57,128 nt of DNA from Algoriphagus aquimarinus (GCF_007997215.1 NZ_VORW01000025.1:1-57128); one strand, 5' to 3'. Counted from the stretch's first letter, positions 36,363-44,934 are shown. Made by a program: numbers and translations. Notes: a model not told the origin generated them from the letters alone.

Positions 36363-37040
36363 ATGGCAAATAAAAGTAGCGTTTTTGATATGATTGGACC
36401 AATAATGATAGGGCCATCTTCCTCGCATACCGCAGGAGTAGTGAGAATAGCAAGAGCCGCCGTTCGTGTTTTGGGCGGAATACCTGAAGATGCATCTATC
36501 ACTTTTTATAATTCTTTTGCAAGAACGTACGAAGGTCATGGTAGTGATCGAGCTATCATCGGTGGATTGATGGATTTCAAAACTGATGATGCTAATATTA
36601 AAAATTCACTTGACATAGCTAAGGAAAAAGGATTTACTTATCGATTTAAATCAATTGGTAATTCATCCATCCATCATCCAAATACGATCAAGCTTAACCT
36701 TAGAAAAGGTGATAGAATGGTAGAAGTCGTGGGCGAAAGTCTTGGAGGTGGAGTGATCAATATTTCAGAGGTGGATGGGTTTGTAGCGAATTTCTCTGCT
36801 GCAGATCATACACTTATTATTAAAGCCGAGGATATATCAGGAGCCATTGCATTTATCTCGGCAGTGATCGCACAATCGAAAGCCAATATAGCCAGTATGT
36901 CCGTTTCCAGAAAAGGAAAAAATGACCTAGCCTGTCACGTGATAGAAATGGACTCTGGTATCAAGGACATTACTATAGAATACCTGAAATCGTTATCCTG
37001 GATTACCGAACTAATATATATACCTGACATTGACCTTTAA
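36363..37040 (+). CDS. sdaAB: L-serine dehydratase, iron-sulfur-dependent, beta subunit
   Basis: I choose the ATG at 36363 (MANKSSVFDMIGPIMIGPSS) because the longer frame starts with TTG at 36345. The 225-residue protein has the SDH_beta motif IGPIMIGPSSSHTAGVVRIA and FARTYEGHGSDRAIIGGL, followed by a C-terminal ACT domain (~150-225: HTLIIKAEDISGAIAFISAV). Together with an alpha subunit holding the 4Fe-4S cluster it would deaminate L-serine to pyruvate and ammonia. No alpha subunit gene is in the window. It is 19 bp from the TolC gene start and may be co-transcribed with the efflux genes, which is an odd pairing. Confidence 0.9.
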   Translation: MANKSSVFDMIGPIMIGPSSSHTAGVVRIARAAVRVLGGIPEDASITFYNSFARTYEGHGSDRAIIGGLMDFKTDDANIKNSLDIAKEKGFTYRFKSIGNSSIHHPNTIKLNLRKGDRMVEVVGESLGGGVINISEVDGFVANFSAADHTLIIKAEDISGAIAFISAVIAQSKANIASMSVSRKGKNDLACHVIEMDSGIKDITIEYLKSLSWITELIYIPDIDL

Positions 37041-37059
37041 TTACACTATTAATTACACC

Positions 37060-38397
37060 ATGAGAAAATTCCTACTAGGCTTTGCTTTAGCTGCTGGGAT
37101 TGGTTTTTCAACTTTTGCACAAGAGACAGTTATTCCATCTGGTCCTATCGATCTGGAAACTGCTGTAGCTATCGCTCTGGAAAACAATCTTACGCTAAAA
37201 AGAAGTGAATTAAACCGACTCTCTAATGAGGCAACGCTTTTACAAAACCAAGGGGCGAGATATCCAAGTTTAACAGCTGGAGCTTCTAGCAACTTTAACT
37301 GGGGTAGATCCATTAACCCTGCGACTAACTTATTCGAAACTCAACGAATCGGTAACATCAATCTGAACGCATCTTCCAGTGCTACCTTATTTAATGCTGG
37401 AAGGTTAACCAACACCATAAATCAGACTAAAACTATTTTAGAGCAAAATCTATATAACATTGAGTCTACCAAAAACACGATTACGCTGAACGTGATTAAC
37501 TTCTATGTAAATGTAGTATTCAATCAGGAGCAGGTAAAAATCGCTGAAAACCAGCTAAAGACAACTCAAGATCAATTAGATAGGACAATCAAACTGGTGA
37601 ATGCTGGCTCATTACCTTTCTCTGATCAACTTGATTTGCAATCTCAGCTAGCTACTAACAATGTAGATTTGATTAATGCGAAATCAACGCTGAATGGATC
37701 TATGCTTAGTTTAGCCCAAGCGCTTCAAATTCCTTTTTCAGCTGATTTTCAAATCGAAAAACCTGAATTAAGTATTGATGACACATTTATGGTGTCAGAA
37801 TCCTCTGCTACCATTTTCCAAACAGCAGTAGAAAGAATGCCAGAAATTAAAGCAGCGATGCTGGGAGTACAAAGTGCTGATTACGGTATCAAAATTGCCA
37901 AAGCGGGTTACTCTCCTACGGTATCACTATTTGGAAACTTAGGTTCGAATTACGTGGATCTTTATGAGCTACAATTCGGCGACCAAATTGACCGTAACTT
38001 TTCTCAATCTGCAGGGTTACAATTGAGTGTCCCTATATTTTCCCGCATGAACAATAAAGCGTCTGTTCAGAGAGCTACGGTACAGAAAAAACTGGCTGAG
38101 GTAACTGAACTAGAAGCAAGAAACCAACTTAGACAAGACATCGAAACGGCATTTACAAACGCTTTAGCTTCGGAACAATCCTATCAAGCTTCGCTCACTC
38201 GAATCGCTAGCCTAGAAGAGTCTTTCAGGATTTCACAACAACGTTTCGAATTGGGAGCAATCAATTCTGTTGATTTTCAAGTAGCTCAAAACAATCTGTT
38301 TTCAGCTCAATCACAACTCGTATACGATAAATACACTTATATTTTCAGAGTAAAAGTTCTTGATTTTTACCTGGGTAATCCAATTAATCTTTACTAA
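37060..38397 (+). CDS. TolC-family outer-membrane efflux protein
   Basis: The ATG at 37060 gives a proper signal peptide (MRKFLLGFALAAGIGFSTFAQ); the 30-bp longer frame starting with TTG lacks one. The mature ~425 residues carry two OEP repeats with long coiled-coil helices (ALENNLTLKRSELNRLSNEA; LNVINFYVNVVFNQEQVKIAENQL; ATVQKKLAEVTELEARNQLRQDIETAF) and short barrel segments. The repeat LPFSDQLDLQSQLATNNVDL / AINSVDFQVAQNNLFSAQSQL is typical of TolC proteins. It forms the outer-membrane duct of a tripartite export pump or type I secretion system. The gene for its periplasmic adaptor follows after 3 bp. Confidence 0.93.
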   Translation: MRKFLLGFALAAGIGFSTFAQETVIPSGPIDLETAVAIALENNLTLKRSELNRLSNEATLLQNQGARYPSLTAGASSNFNWGRSINPATNLFETQRIGNINLNASSSATLFNAGRLTNTINQTKTILEQNLYNIESTKNTITLNVINFYVNVVFNQEQVKIAENQLKTTQDQLDRTIKLVNAGSLPFSDQLDLQSQLATNNVDLINAKSTLNGSMLSLAQALQIPFSADFQIEKPELSIDDTFMVSESSATIFQTAVERMPEIKAAMLGVQSADYGIKIAKAGYSPTVSLFGNLGSNYVDLYELQFGDQIDRNFSQSAGLQLSVPIFSRMNNKASVQRATVQKKLAEVTELEARNQLRQDIETAFTNALASEQSYQASLTRIASLEESFRISQQRFELGAINSVDFQVAQNNLFSAQSQLVYDKYTYIFRVKVLDFYLGNPINLY

Positions 38398-38400
38398 ACC

Positions 38401-39714
38401 ATGGCCAATAAAAAATCAAACAAACTATTGTATTACCTTCTTGGAGGTATAGTAGTCCTAATTATTTTTGCAGTGATCGCTCGAAATGCCGGCTGGGTAG
38501 GTGGAGACAAAGAAACGCAAGTTGAAGTCACTAAAGTAAAAAGAACATCAATCATAGAAAAAGTAAGTGCTTCTGGAGAGATTCAGCCTGAGGTAGAAGT
38601 AAATCTAAGTCCAGATGTAGCTGGCGAAATCATCGCATTACATGTGAAAGAAGGAGATTCTGTAGCTGCTGGAATGCTTTTGGTAAAGATCAGACCTGAT
38701 AACTTTATATCAGCATTGGACAGAACAAGAGCAAATTTCAGTCAGCAGGAAGCTAACCTTTCTCAATCCCGTGCTTCCTTGCAAAGATCTGAGGCTCAAT
38801 TCACTCAATCGGAGCAGAACTTCAACAGACAAAAAAGTCTTTATGAGCAGAGAGCTATTTCTGATGCAGACTTTGAGCAAGCTCAGGCAGATTATATAAC
38901 TTCCCAAAAAGATCTGGAAGCAGCAAAGCAAAGTGTTCGTGCTTCTGAATTTGTAGTGAAAAGCTCTCAGGCTTCAGTAGACGAAGCTTCTGAGAACTTG
39001 AGACTGACTAATGTATATTCTCCAGTAAACGGTATTGTATCCAATCTCTTGGTAGAGCAAGGTGAACGTGTAGTAGGAACTCAGCAAATGGCTGGTACTG
39101 AAATGTTGACTATTGCAGATCTTTCTAAAATGGAAGTTCGTGTAGATGTCAACGAAAATGATATCGTAAGATTGAGTTTGGGTGACACTACTATTATTGA
39201 TGTGGATTCATATGCTTACACTGGAAAGACTTTCAAAGGAGTGGTAACGAGTATTGCAAACACAGCTAATACAAAAGCATCCTCTGATGCAGTTACGGAG
39301 TTCAAAGTCAAAATCAGAATCCTGAATGATTCATACCAAGACCTAGTGGAAGAAGGTAAGAAATATCCTTTCCGTCCAGGAATGACTGCTTCTGTAGAAA
39401 TTCTTACAAATTCAAAATCCAACGCACTTTCGGTTCCACTTGCTGCTGTGACTACTAGAGAGCATAAGCAAGACACATTGGTAGCAGGCACTACTCGATC
39501 TAAGGAATTGGTATTCGTCAATGATGGTGGAGTTGCCAAATTGAAAGAAATCAAAACTGGTATTTCTGACTTTCAAAATATTGAAGTTTTGGAAGGGTTA
39601 ACTGAAGGTGAGCAAATCATCTCAGGACCTTATTTCATTGTAAGTAAAGAGTTGAAAGAAGGTGACAAAGTTGCCCCAGTTGAAGGTAAGATTACTGCCG
39701 TCAAAAAGGACTAA
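38401..39714 (+). CDS. Efflux RND/ABC periplasmic adaptor subunit (HlyD/MacA family)
   Basis: This 437-residue membrane fusion protein has one N-terminal membrane helix (LLYYLLGGIVVLIIFAVIA, ~9-27). A lipoyl-like half motif VNLSPDVAGEIIALHVKEGD comes next (~65-85), then a long alpha-hairpin coiled coil (~100-200, rich in Gln/Ser/Glu). The second lipoyl half is LTNVYSPVNGIVSNLLVEQGERV. The beta-barrel domain (MEVRVDVNENDIVRLSLGD) and membrane-proximal domain follow. The layout matches MacA-like adaptors, which couple an ABC (MacB) or RND pump to TolC. Neither pump gene lies downstream; a terminator closes the unit. It begins 3 bp after the TolC gene. Confidence 0.92.
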   Translation: MANKKSNKLLYYLLGGIVVLIIFAVIARNAGWVGGDKETQVEVTKVKRTSIIEKVSASGEIQPEVEVNLSPDVAGEIIALHVKEGDSVAAGMLLVKIRPDNFISALDRTRANFSQQEANLSQSRASLQRSEAQFTQSEQNFNRQKSLYEQRAISDADFEQAQADYITSQKDLEAAKQSVRASEFVVKSSQASVDEASENLRLTNVYSPVNGIVSNLLVEQGERVVGTQQMAGTEMLTIADLSKMEVRVDVNENDIVRLSLGDTTIIDVDSYAYTGKTFKGVVTSIANTANTKASSDAVTEFKVKIRILNDSYQDLVEEGKKYPFRPGMTASVEILTNSKSNALSVPLAAVTTREHKQDTLVAGTTRSKELVFVNDGGVAKLKEIKTGISDFQNIEVLEGLTEGEQIISGPYFIVSKELKEGDKVAPVEGKITAVKKD

Positions 39715-39749
39715 CTAGTGTAGGGTATGAGCCCTTGACTTTCCTACTA

Positions 39750-39785
39750 AAAAAGCCCTGTGAATTGAGTTTCACAGGGCTTTTT
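39750..39785 (+). terminator. Strong intrinsic terminator after efflux adaptor
   Basis: A perfect 15-bp stem AAAAAGCCCTGTGAA (39750-39764) / TTCACAGGGCTTTTT (39771-39785) with a 6-nt loop, ending in a T-run. A-rich and T-rich flanks make it usable in both directions, so it may also serve the converging Maf gene that stops at 39821. Confidence 0.92.
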
Positions 39786-39820
39786 GCATTAAGTAGTGTC
39801 GAAGATGATGCTCTTTTACT

Positions 39821-40408
39821 TCACCACTTTTTCAGTTGAGCATAGATCAAATGAAGCGGGAATCCCATCACATTATAATAGGAACCTTCAATCCTTTCTA
39901 CTCCCATAAAACCAATCCATTCCTGAATTCCGTATGCTCCGGCTTTATCCATTGGTTTATATTGATGAATGTAATGCCAGATTTCCTCCTCCTCCAGAAA
40001 TCTGAATGTCACAATCGTCTCATCCTCCAGCGTGATTTGTCTCGTTTTATCTCGAAAAGTTACTGCTGTCATCACCGTGTGAGTGGCGCCAGAAAGACTT
40101 TTAAGCATATCAAAAGCTTCTTCTTCTGTATTGGGCTTGCCCAATACGTGACCATTAGCTATTACTACTGTGTCTGAAGTGATGAGGATTTCATTGTCAG
40201 CAAGCTCTGCTGCAAAAGATTCAGATTTCAACTTAGATAAATATGCCGCTACATACTCAGCTTGAATATCCTTTGGGACTGTCTCGTCCACTGAATTCAC
40301 TCTTACTTCAAATTCTACCTCTAATCCCTTTAATAATTCTTGACGCCTCGGGGAATTAGAGGCGAGTATAATTTTCTTATTGGTTAGATTTTTCAAAAAA
40401 GGATCCAT
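39821..40408 (-). CDS. maf: Maf-like nucleoside triphosphate pyrophosphatase
   Basis: This ~195-residue Maf/Ham1-superfamily protein has the signature KKIILASNSPRRQELLKGL at the N-terminus, VDETVP, and the catalytic stretch LITSDTVVIANGHVLGKP, then MDKAGAYGIQEWIGFMGVERIEGSYYNVMGFPL at the C-terminus. Maf proteins hydrolyse non-canonical or excess nucleoside triphosphates (dTTP/UTP type in YhdE-like members). An upstream in-frame ATG at 40426 is possible; I prefer 40408 because it leaves fewer residues before the conserved start. The gene overlaps the end of the DUF1015 gene, so translation is probably coupled. Confidence 0.93.
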   Translation of the reverse strand: MDPFLKNLTNKKIILASNSPRRQELLKGLEVEFEVRVNSVDETVPKDIQAEYVAAYLSKLKSESFAAELADNEILITSDTVVIANGHVLGKPNTEEEAFDMLKSLSGATHTVMTAVTFRDKTRQITLEDETIVTFRFLEEEEIWHYIHQYKPMDKAGAYGIQEWIGFMGVERIEGSYYNVMGFPLHLIYAQLKKW

Positions 40409-41687
40409 AGTCGAAATCAAATTCATCTTGTTTAATACTAGCGAAAAGCAATCCGCCTAACGCTTTTGGATAGAAATAGGTAGATTTCTGTGGCATTACT
40501 TCACCGCTTTTACATACTTCTAGAACTTGGCTAAGTTCTAATTCACGAGTAATCACTGCAAAACTGGCTTTTCCTGAACGGACTTCTTGGATACACCTGG
40601 AGAAATTTCGCTCATATACAATCTGATCTGAGCTCCTTTGATCAGCTACTGCTATGCCCAAAATTCTTGCAAATAACACTTCATGAAGGACTGTTAAGTC
40701 CAGCTGTCTTATGCTTTCCGGTAAATGTAGATTGATATGATCCATCATACCTGCTTTCAATTGCAAGGTATAGCTCTCCTCTCCCATTACTAATCCAAAG
40801 GTATGAGGTTTATGAAAAGCATAGGTACCTAGCTCTTCAGAATCCGCAAATTTTTTCACAACAAACCATTCTTTGATTTTCTCAAGTAATGAATCTTGCA
40901 ATAGTTCCAATCCATAATACAAACGATGAGTAGGTAAAATTTTCAGATGATTCCCACTGGTATTCGTCAAGTACATTAGGTGATAATCATGGCCTTTCCA
41001 TCGATTCTCCGACAACTCTCCTTCCATAGACTTTCGGTATTCTATTGCACCTTCGAGTCGATGATGACCATCAGCCAAGATTACTTGCTTGTCTTTTAAA
41101 ACTTCCAGAAAATGCCGGATAATTTCAGGCTCTTGAATCACGCCCATTACTTCTCTGACTCCCTGGTAATCTTCAAACTCGTACAAAGGATTCGCGATAG
41201 CTTCATCCATGTATTTCTCTAGCTGCTCATCCAGATCTTCATATAATCCATGCGTAGGACTCGCCTGAATCTGAGTTGTTTTCAATAAATCAATACGGTC
41301 ATTCACAGCAGATACAATCGTATTCTCATGTCTCAGAATAACTTCTTCACTCCATTCATAGGCCTTTATCTGCGCTATAAATCCTTTTCTACAGCGCTCG
41401 TCATGCTCACCCGGAAGGCGGAAATATTGGTAATACGCATAGATTCCAGGTTTCAAATCCTGTTTAATTATTCCCTCTGATTTCCATTTGTTAAGGGTTT
41501 CCAAGGCATTTCTAGCTGGATTGTCTCCCTGAGGAACGGAGAGATGTATACTGTTTATGGGATTTTCATACAGTAATTGTCGTTGTCGTGCCGAAACCAC
41601 ATCAAATAATGGTGCAGTCAATTCTTCCATTTTCGGCGTAAAAGCATCGGCATAACGCCAAGCTTTTATTGGTAATATCTCTGCCAT
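40377..41687 (-). CDS. DUF1015 family protein
   Basis: This 436-residue protein matches the DUF1015 (COG4198) family by its N-terminal MAEILPIKAWRYADAFTPKMEELTAPLFDVVS, ending in a pattern like the family's 'PPYDVI' motif, by GIYAYYQYFRLPGEHDERCRKGFIAQI, and by the central VILADGHHRLEGAIEYRK motif, whose DGHHR is the most conserved feature. The DGHHR patch suggests a ParB/Srx-like nucleotide-binding or phosphotransfer site; the reaction is not established here. It lies 1 bp from the biotin carboxylase stop and overlaps maf, so the three genes form one operon. Confidence 0.9.
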   Translation of the reverse strand: MAEILPIKAWRYADAFTPKMEELTAPLFDVVSARQRQLLYENPINSIHLSVPQGDNPARNALETLNKWKSEGIIKQDLKPGIYAYYQYFRLPGEHDERCRKGFIAQIKAYEWSEEVILRHENTIVSAVNDRIDLLKTTQIQASPTHGLYEDLDEQLEKYMDEAIANPLYEFEDYQGVREVMGVIQEPEIIRHFLEVLKDKQVILADGHHRLEGAIEYRKSMEGELSENRWKGHDYHLMYLTNTSGNHLKILPTHRLYYGLELLQDSLLEKIKEWFVVKKFADSEELGTYAFHKPHTFGLVMGEESYTLQLKAGMMDHINLHLPESIRQLDLTVLHEVLFARILGIAVADQRSSDQIVYERNFSRCIQEVRSGKASFAVITRELELSQVLEVCKSGEVMPQKSTYFYPKALGGLLFASIKQDEFDFDYGSFFEKSNQ

Positions 41688-41688
41688 A

Positions 41689-43185
41689 TTACTGTAATCT
41701 ATTTCTCCAGGCCGATTCTATATTGTCAGCTGATTTAGACTGCAAAATTCCTGAAGGCTTGTTCTTGATAAAAAACTCAACCGCCAAGGCTGAAATCACT
41801 TCGAGTTCAGAATCTGTAAATTCCTGATCCAGGACAGATGGATTGAAATAATTCTCAACGAACTTGGTATCAAAAGCTCCACTCACAAATGCTTCATGTG
41901 TAATCGCGAATTTGCAAAAATCAAGGGTAGTCTGAATTCCCACAATCTTATAATCCTCAATTGCCCGCACCATCTTCTCGATAGCAGCACTGCGGTTTTC
42001 AGCATGGGTAATCAATTTGGCTATCATCGGATCATAATAGATAGGAATGTCCATTCCCTCTTCAAATCCATCGTCTACACGAATCCCTGCTCCTTGGGGA
42101 CGTCGATACGTTTCAAGTCTGCCTATATCTGGAAGAAAATTATTTCTTGGATCTTCTGCATATACACGAACTTCAAGTGAATGCCCATTTATTTTCAGTT
42201 CATCCTGAGTAAAAGAAAGGGCTTTTCCTTCGGCGATTAAAATTTGCTCCCGAACCAGATCCTTTCCAGTAATCATTTCTGTCACCGGATGCTCCACCTG
42301 AAGGCGAGTGTTCATTTCGAGAAAGAAGAAATTCAATTGTTCATCAACAATGAATTCCACTGTACCTGCCCCATAGTAGTCACAAGCCTTTGCCACGCCT
42401 ACCGCCGCTTCTCCCATATCCTTTCTCATCTTAGGAGATACGACCGCTGAGGGAGCCTCTTCTATGACTTTCTGATGTCTTCTCTGTATGGAGCACTCCC
42501 GCTCAAACAAATAAACAATATTTCCCTGCTGATCTCCCAACACCTGTATTTCTATATGTCTAGGGGAACTGATGTATTTTTCTATGAAAACAGCACTATC
42601 TCCAAAGGAAGATTGAGCTTCACTAACTGCCCGTTGCATCTGTTCTTCAAACTCTCCTTCATTCTCCACCACTCGCATTCCTTTTCCTCCTCCACCAGCG
42701 CTGGCCTTGATGAGAATAGGATATCCAATTTCAGATGCTCTAGCTTTTGCTACAGGAATATCAGAAATAGCTTCTTCAGTACCCGGAACCAAAGGGATAT
42801 TATATTTCCCCACAGCTTGTTTAGCGGCAAGTTTACTTCCCATTATTTCTATGGCTTCCGGTGAAGGCCCGATGAAAATCAAACCTGCTTGCTGTACTTT
42901 TCTAGCGAAATCAGCATTCTCTGAAAGGAAACCATACCCAGGATGTATTGCATCTACACCTAGTTCTTTGCAGAAAGAAATTATTTTATCTCCAAGTAAA
43001 TATGACTTATTAGATGCGGGAGGTCCCAGGCAAACTGCCTCGTCTGCGAAAAGCACATGTGGAGAAAGCCTATCTGCCTCACTATAAACAGCAACAGTAG
43101 CAATCCCCATTTCTCGGGCCGTACGCATGATACGCAAGCTGATCTCTCCTCGGTTAGCTACTAGTAGTTTTTTGATTTTGGACAT
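41689..43185 (-). CDS. accC: Biotin carboxylase (acetyl/acyl-CoA carboxylase subunit)
   Basis: This 498-residue protein contains the three biotin carboxylase parts. The N-domain is KKLLVANRGEISLRIMRTAREMG, with HPGYGFLSENADFA. The ATP-grasp domain has the glycine loop KASAGGGGKGMR (~160-171), the FIEKYISSPRHIEIQVLGD strand and the active-site FFFLEMNTRLQVEHPVTE. The C-domain contains HSLEVRVYAEDPRNNFLPDIG and YYDPMIAKLI. It carboxylates biotin with ATP and bicarbonate. About 45 residues beyond the usual end (after VENYFNPS) form an extra tail, as in propionyl-CoA/acyl-CoA carboxylase alpha-type subunits. No BCCP or carboxyltransferase is adjacent, so whether it serves acetyl-CoA or another acyl-CoA carboxylase is open. 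Confidence 0.92.
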   Translation of the reverse strand: MSKIKKLLVANRGEISLRIMRTAREMGIATVAVYSEADRLSPHVLFADEAVCLGPPASNKSYLLGDKIISFCKELGVDAIHPGYGFLSENADFARKVQQAGLIFIGPSPEAIEIMGSKLAAKQAVGKYNIPLVPGTEEAISDIPVAKARASEIGYPILIKASAGGGGKGMRVVENEGEFEEQMQRAVSEAQSSFGDSAVFIEKYISSPRHIEIQVLGDQQGNIVYLFERECSIQRRHQKVIEEAPSAVVSPKMRKDMGEAAVGVAKACDYYGAGTVEFIVDEQLNFFFLEMNTRLQVEHPVTEMITGKDLVREQILIAEGKALSFTQDELKINGHSLEVRVYAEDPRNNFLPDIGRLETYRRPQGAGIRVDDGFEEGMDIPIYYDPMIAKLITHAENRSAAIEKMVRAIEDYKIVGIQTTLDFCKFAITHEAFVSGAFDTKFVENYFNPSVLDQEFTDSELEVISALAVEFFIKNKPSGILQSKSADNIESAWRNRLQ

Positions 43186-43277
43186 TATCTCTTATATTAA
43201 AGCTAGAATTTTGGGTTTAGGCGAAATAAAGAAATTTATCCGAGCTTTGTTAAGAATCGTTGGTTTCGCAAAACGTT

Positions 43278-43310
43278 TTTTGCATAGCAGGCATTAAAGT
43301 TTTATTTTTG
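43278..43310 (+). promoter_or_regulatory. Bacteroidota-type promoter of the oxoamine synthase gene
   Basis: A -33 element TTTTG (43278-43282) is followed, after 20 bp, by TATTTTTG (43303-43310), an exact match to the Bacteroidota -7 consensus TAnnTTTG. Transcription would start near 43316, leaving a leader of about 48 nt to the TTG start at 43364. Confidence 0.65.
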
Positions 43311-43363
43311 GCGGATTTTAATGAACAGATCATTAAATCCACAAACACTTAAATTCGAAAGCT

Positions 43364-44614
43364 TTGGATCTATTTGCAAAATTAAAAATGAACATGGGCC
43401 CTTTGGGCAAACACTCTGAGTTTGCAGACGGCTATTTCTCCTTCCCCAAACTAGAAGGTGAAATTGCTCCGAGAATGAAGTTTCAGGGGAAAAATGTTCT
43501 AACCTGGAGTTTGAATAATTACTTAGGCCTCGCAAATCATCCTGAAGTACGGAAAGCTGATGCTGATGCCGCTGCACAATATGGCGCTGCCTATCCTATG
43601 GGCGCACGTATGATGTCAGGACAAACCAGCCTTCACGAACAATTAGAGGATGAATTGGCCGCTTTTGTCAACAAAGAGAAAGCCTACTTATTGAATTACG
43701 GATACCAAGGTATTATGTCTGTGATCGACTCTCTTCTTGATAGAAAAGATGTAGTAGTTTATGATTCAGAATGTCATGCTTGTATCATCGATGCACTTAG
43801 AATGCATTTGGGTAAGCGTTATGTTTTCCCTCATAACGACATTCAAAATTGCGAAAAGCAGCTAGAAAGAGCGACTAAACTTGCCAACGAAACCGGCGGA
43901 GGAATCCTTGTGATTACCGAGGGTGTATTCGGTATGACAGGAGATCAAGGTAAGTTGAAAGAAATCGTTGAGCTTAAGAAGAAGTTTGATTTCAGATTGC
44001 TAATTGACGATGCGCATGGTTTCGGTACTATGGGTAAAACTGGAGCAGGAACAGATGAAGAGCAAGGGGTACAGGATCAAGTAGATCTTTACTTCTCTAC
44101 TTTTGCGAAGTCAATGGCTAGCATCGGTGCATTTATCGCTGGTGATCCAGACGTTATTATGTTCTTGAGATATAACATGCGTTCTCAGATCTTCGCTAAG
44201 GCTCTTCCAATGCTATTGGTTGCAGGTGCATTGAAGCGTCTTGAGCTATTGAAAACTCAACCTGAACTGAAGGATAACCTTTGGAAAATCGTAGGAGCAC
44301 TTAGAAAAGGACTTCATGACAATGGATTCAGTACTGGAAAATCTAATTCTCCAGTGACTCCAGTGGTACTCAACGGCACTGTAGGTGAGGCTGCTGCATT
44401 GACTCAAGATCTTAGAGAAAACTACAGCATCTTCTGTTCAGTAGTTATCTACCCTGTAATACCTAAAGGAATGATAATCTTGAGATTAATTCCTACGGCT
44501 GTCCATACACTAGAGGATGTGGAAGAGACCATCACTGCTTTTGCAGCAATTAAGGAAAAACTAACCAGCGGAGTATATAAAAATTCCAAGTTGGCAATGT
44601 CTGTTGGTGAGTAA
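43364..44614 (+). CDS. Alpha-oxoamine synthase (serine palmitoyltransferase/cysteate acyltransferase-like)
   Basis: A fold-type I PLP enzyme of 416 residues. It has WSLNNYLGLANHPEV, the acyl-CoA region AYPMGARMMSGQTSLHEQLE, YDSECHACIIDALRM (stacking His138), LLIDDAHGFGTMG (Asp215, His218) and the PLP lysine in YFSTFAKSMAS (Lys249). This set defines the AONS/KBL/SPT family, which condenses an amino acid with an acyl thioester with loss of CO2. In Bacteroidota such enzymes make the long-chain base of sphingolipids, or capnine for sulfonolipids. No KBL partner (threonine dehydrogenase) or biotin gene is near. The likely start is TTG (MDLFAKLKMNMGPLG); the first ATG (43388) would remove part of the N-terminal helix that I judge to be conserved. 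Confidence 0.85.
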   Translation: MDLFAKLKMNMGPLGKHSEFADGYFSFPKLEGEIAPRMKFQGKNVLTWSLNNYLGLANHPEVRKADADAAAQYGAAYPMGARMMSGQTSLHEQLEDELAAFVNKEKAYLLNYGYQGIMSVIDSLLDRKDVVVYDSECHACIIDALRMHLGKRYVFPHNDIQNCEKQLERATKLANETGGGILVITEGVFGMTGDQGKLKEIVELKKKFDFRLLIDDAHGFGTMGKTGAGTDEEQGVQDQVDLYFSTFAKSMASIGAFIAGDPDVIMFLRYNMRSQIFAKALPMLLVAGALKRLELLKTQPELKDNLWKIVGALRKGLHDNGFSTGKSNSPVTPVVLNGTVGEAAALTQDLRENYSIFCSVVIYPVIPKGMIILRLIPTAVHTLEDVEETITAFAAIKEKLTSGVYKNSKLAMSVGE

Positions 44615-44715
44615 AAAAAATTCAAAAAAAATGCCCTTAGGATTGAATTAGCAAGTATTTGGGCTATATTGAATTGCAAATTACTTATCATCAACTTTAA
44701 TAAAACACTTTTACT

Positions 44716-44892
44716 ATGAGCAAATTTAGTGAAGTAAGCGAACTGATTAATTCTCTTAAAGACGATTTTGAAAAGTTCTACGAAAAGGGAAATCAGGCAG
44801 CTGGTACTCGCGTAAGAAAAGGAATGCAGGACTTGAAAAACATGTCACAGGACATTCGCAAAGAAGTTCAGGACAAGAAGAACCAAGGATAA
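44716..44892 (+). CDS. Histone H1-like (Hc1) small DNA-binding protein
   Basis: A 58-residue protein from the ATG at 44716: MSKFSEVSELINSLKDDFEK, then FYEKGNQAAGTRVRKGMQDL and a Lys/Glu-rich helical end (KEVQDKKNQG). The GNQAAGTRVRKGMQDLK core is the hallmark of the short histone H1-like proteins of Bacteroidota, related to chlamydial Hc1. It is all-helical, very charged and lacks a signal peptide, so it should bind DNA or nucleoid partners in the cytosol. It lies about 100 bp past the oxoamine synthase and is closed by its own strong terminator. It is short enough to be missed by size-limited gene calling. Confidence 0.88.
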   Translation: MSKFSEVSELINSLKDDFEKFYEKGNQAAGTRVRKGMQDLKNMSQDIRKEVQDKKNQG

Positions 44893-44902
44893 TTCCAAAA
44901 AC

Positions 44903-44934
44903 AAAAAAAGGTGACTAGTTAGTCACCTTTTTTT
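44903..44934 (+). terminator. Bidirectional intrinsic terminator after histone-like gene
   Basis: Fifteen base pairs AAAAAAAGGTGACTA (44903-44917) / TAGTCACCTTTTTTT (44920-44934) around a central GT, with A-run and T-run ends. It terminates the small histone-like gene and can also end the converging M1 peptidase transcript, whose stop is at 44959. Confidence 0.92.
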
